Assembly: GCF_946481155.1 (NCBI RefSeq)
Contig: NZ_CAMLMK010000134.1
Span: 1 to 6,153, forward strand
DNA: 6,153 nt
Reading direction: 5' to 3'
Source of the DNA: an uncultured Flavobacterium sp.
GTDB taxonomy: Bacteria > Bacteroidota > Bacteroidia > Flavobacteriales > Flavobacteriaceae
A model generated the notes under the pieces. It searched no databases and was not told where the DNA came from. It saw only the letters and a list, made by a program, of their open reading frames with translations. This document shows positions 5,810-6,153 of this stretch, in pieces; position 1 is the first letter of the stretch, and every line of letters starts with the position of its first letter. Position numbers and translations under genes: made by a program.

Positions 5810-6153
5810 TTATTCAAGAATAATTCTTTCATTCGTAATTACCGGAATCGTATCAACTTTTTTAAAATAGTCAATCATCAGATTCCGAAGCTTATAATTC
5901 ATATCGTACGACTTTACTGCTTTCTTAAAGAAAATCATGTTATCGCCACCATTCGATAAATAATCAGATGTAGCTACGTAATAAATCTTCGAATCTTCAA
6001 GAGGTTTGCCATTAACGGACAACGATTTAATTGCCATTGTGTTCTTGTCAACGATTATCTGCAGGCCATTCAAAGGATGCGGTTTCTTTTCTTTCAGGAT
6101 ATAATTTGCCATTTCGCGGATTTCAGTCCCTTTCAGTTCCACAACAATAAGGC
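5810..6153 (-). CDS. 5'-nucleotidase C-terminal domain protein (N-terminus beyond the window)
   Basis: The last 114 codons of a gene that stays open to the window edge. The codon at 6140-6142 is an internal GTG (Val), preceded in frame by Leu-Ile-Val-Val, so it is not a start. The residues match the 5'-nucleotidase C-terminal domain, which binds the nucleotide base and ribose in UshA-type enzymes: ELKGTEIREM, then NGLQIIVDK, VNGKPL, YYVATSDYL and SNGGDN in order, followed by a closing amphipathic helix. The stop is 13 bases before the Tat metallophosphatase start on the same strand, so the pair looks like one nucleotidase encoded in two genes with the domain order reversed compared with a fused enzyme. 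A signal peptide or lipobox would lie outside the window and cannot be judged. A full UshA with this domain at its end is possible but less likely, since a separate metallophosphatase follows. Confidence 0.9.
   Translation of the reverse strand, partial: LIVVELKGTEIREMANYILKEKKPHPLNGLQIIVDKNTMAIKSLSVNGKPLEDSKIYYVATSDYLSNGGDNMIFFKKAVKSYDMNYKLRNLMIDYFKKVDTIPVITNERIILE

Noticed and set aside
5810..6142. A complete short gene starting at GTG 6142
   Set aside because: The frame continues upstream without a stop to the window edge and the added residues fit the 5'-nucleotidase C-terminal domain, so the GTG is an internal Val codon.

Overview
The window is AT-rich DNA that looks like a Bacteroidota chromosome, most likely a Flavobacteriaceae member (Flavobacterium-like). 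The LigA sequence has flavobacterial character around its SLDNSYS stretch. Clear Shine-Dalgarno sites are lacking in front of the genes. A 5'-nucleotidase is split into separate C-terminal-domain and metallophosphatase genes. No rRNA, tRNA, CRISPR array or insertion sequence is visible, and no gene-free stretch exceeds 80 bases.

Layout: (1) 46-2046 (+) is an intact NAD+-dependent DNA ligase, ligA, with all expected domains. (2) 2039-4896 (+) is a run of four consecutive multi-pass membrane proteins of about 225-240 residues. They share one architecture (about eight hydrophobic segments; a Lys-Pro pair at segment 2; a Gly-Asp or Ala-Asn pair in segment 3; an Asp near the end of segment 7; a Gln in segment 8) that resembles the YhhN/TMEM86 (lysoplasmalogenase) family distantly. 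They fall into two sub-pairs, genes 1+2 and genes 3+4. The first three are joined to ligA and to each other by overlapping stop/start codons. The fourth follows a 77-base spacer holding two A/T-rich inverted repeats. (3) 4867-6153 (-) is a convergent two-gene operon: a 5'-nucleotidase C-terminal domain protein (cut by the window edge) followed by a Tat-exported metallophosphatase of the UshA N-terminal type. Its last gene overlaps the last membrane gene tail to tail by 30 bases.

Working picture: ligA is a housekeeping gene acting in replication and repair. The membrane genes appear to be transcribed through from it, but nothing in their sequences suggests a DNA-related role. The split nucleotidase pair probably acts in the envelope on extracellular nucleotides. 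The most notable feature is the tandem four-paralog membrane array, whose second pair has replaced a conserved membrane-embedded Asp by Asn. The YhhN assignment is by motif and topology only and is uncertain.
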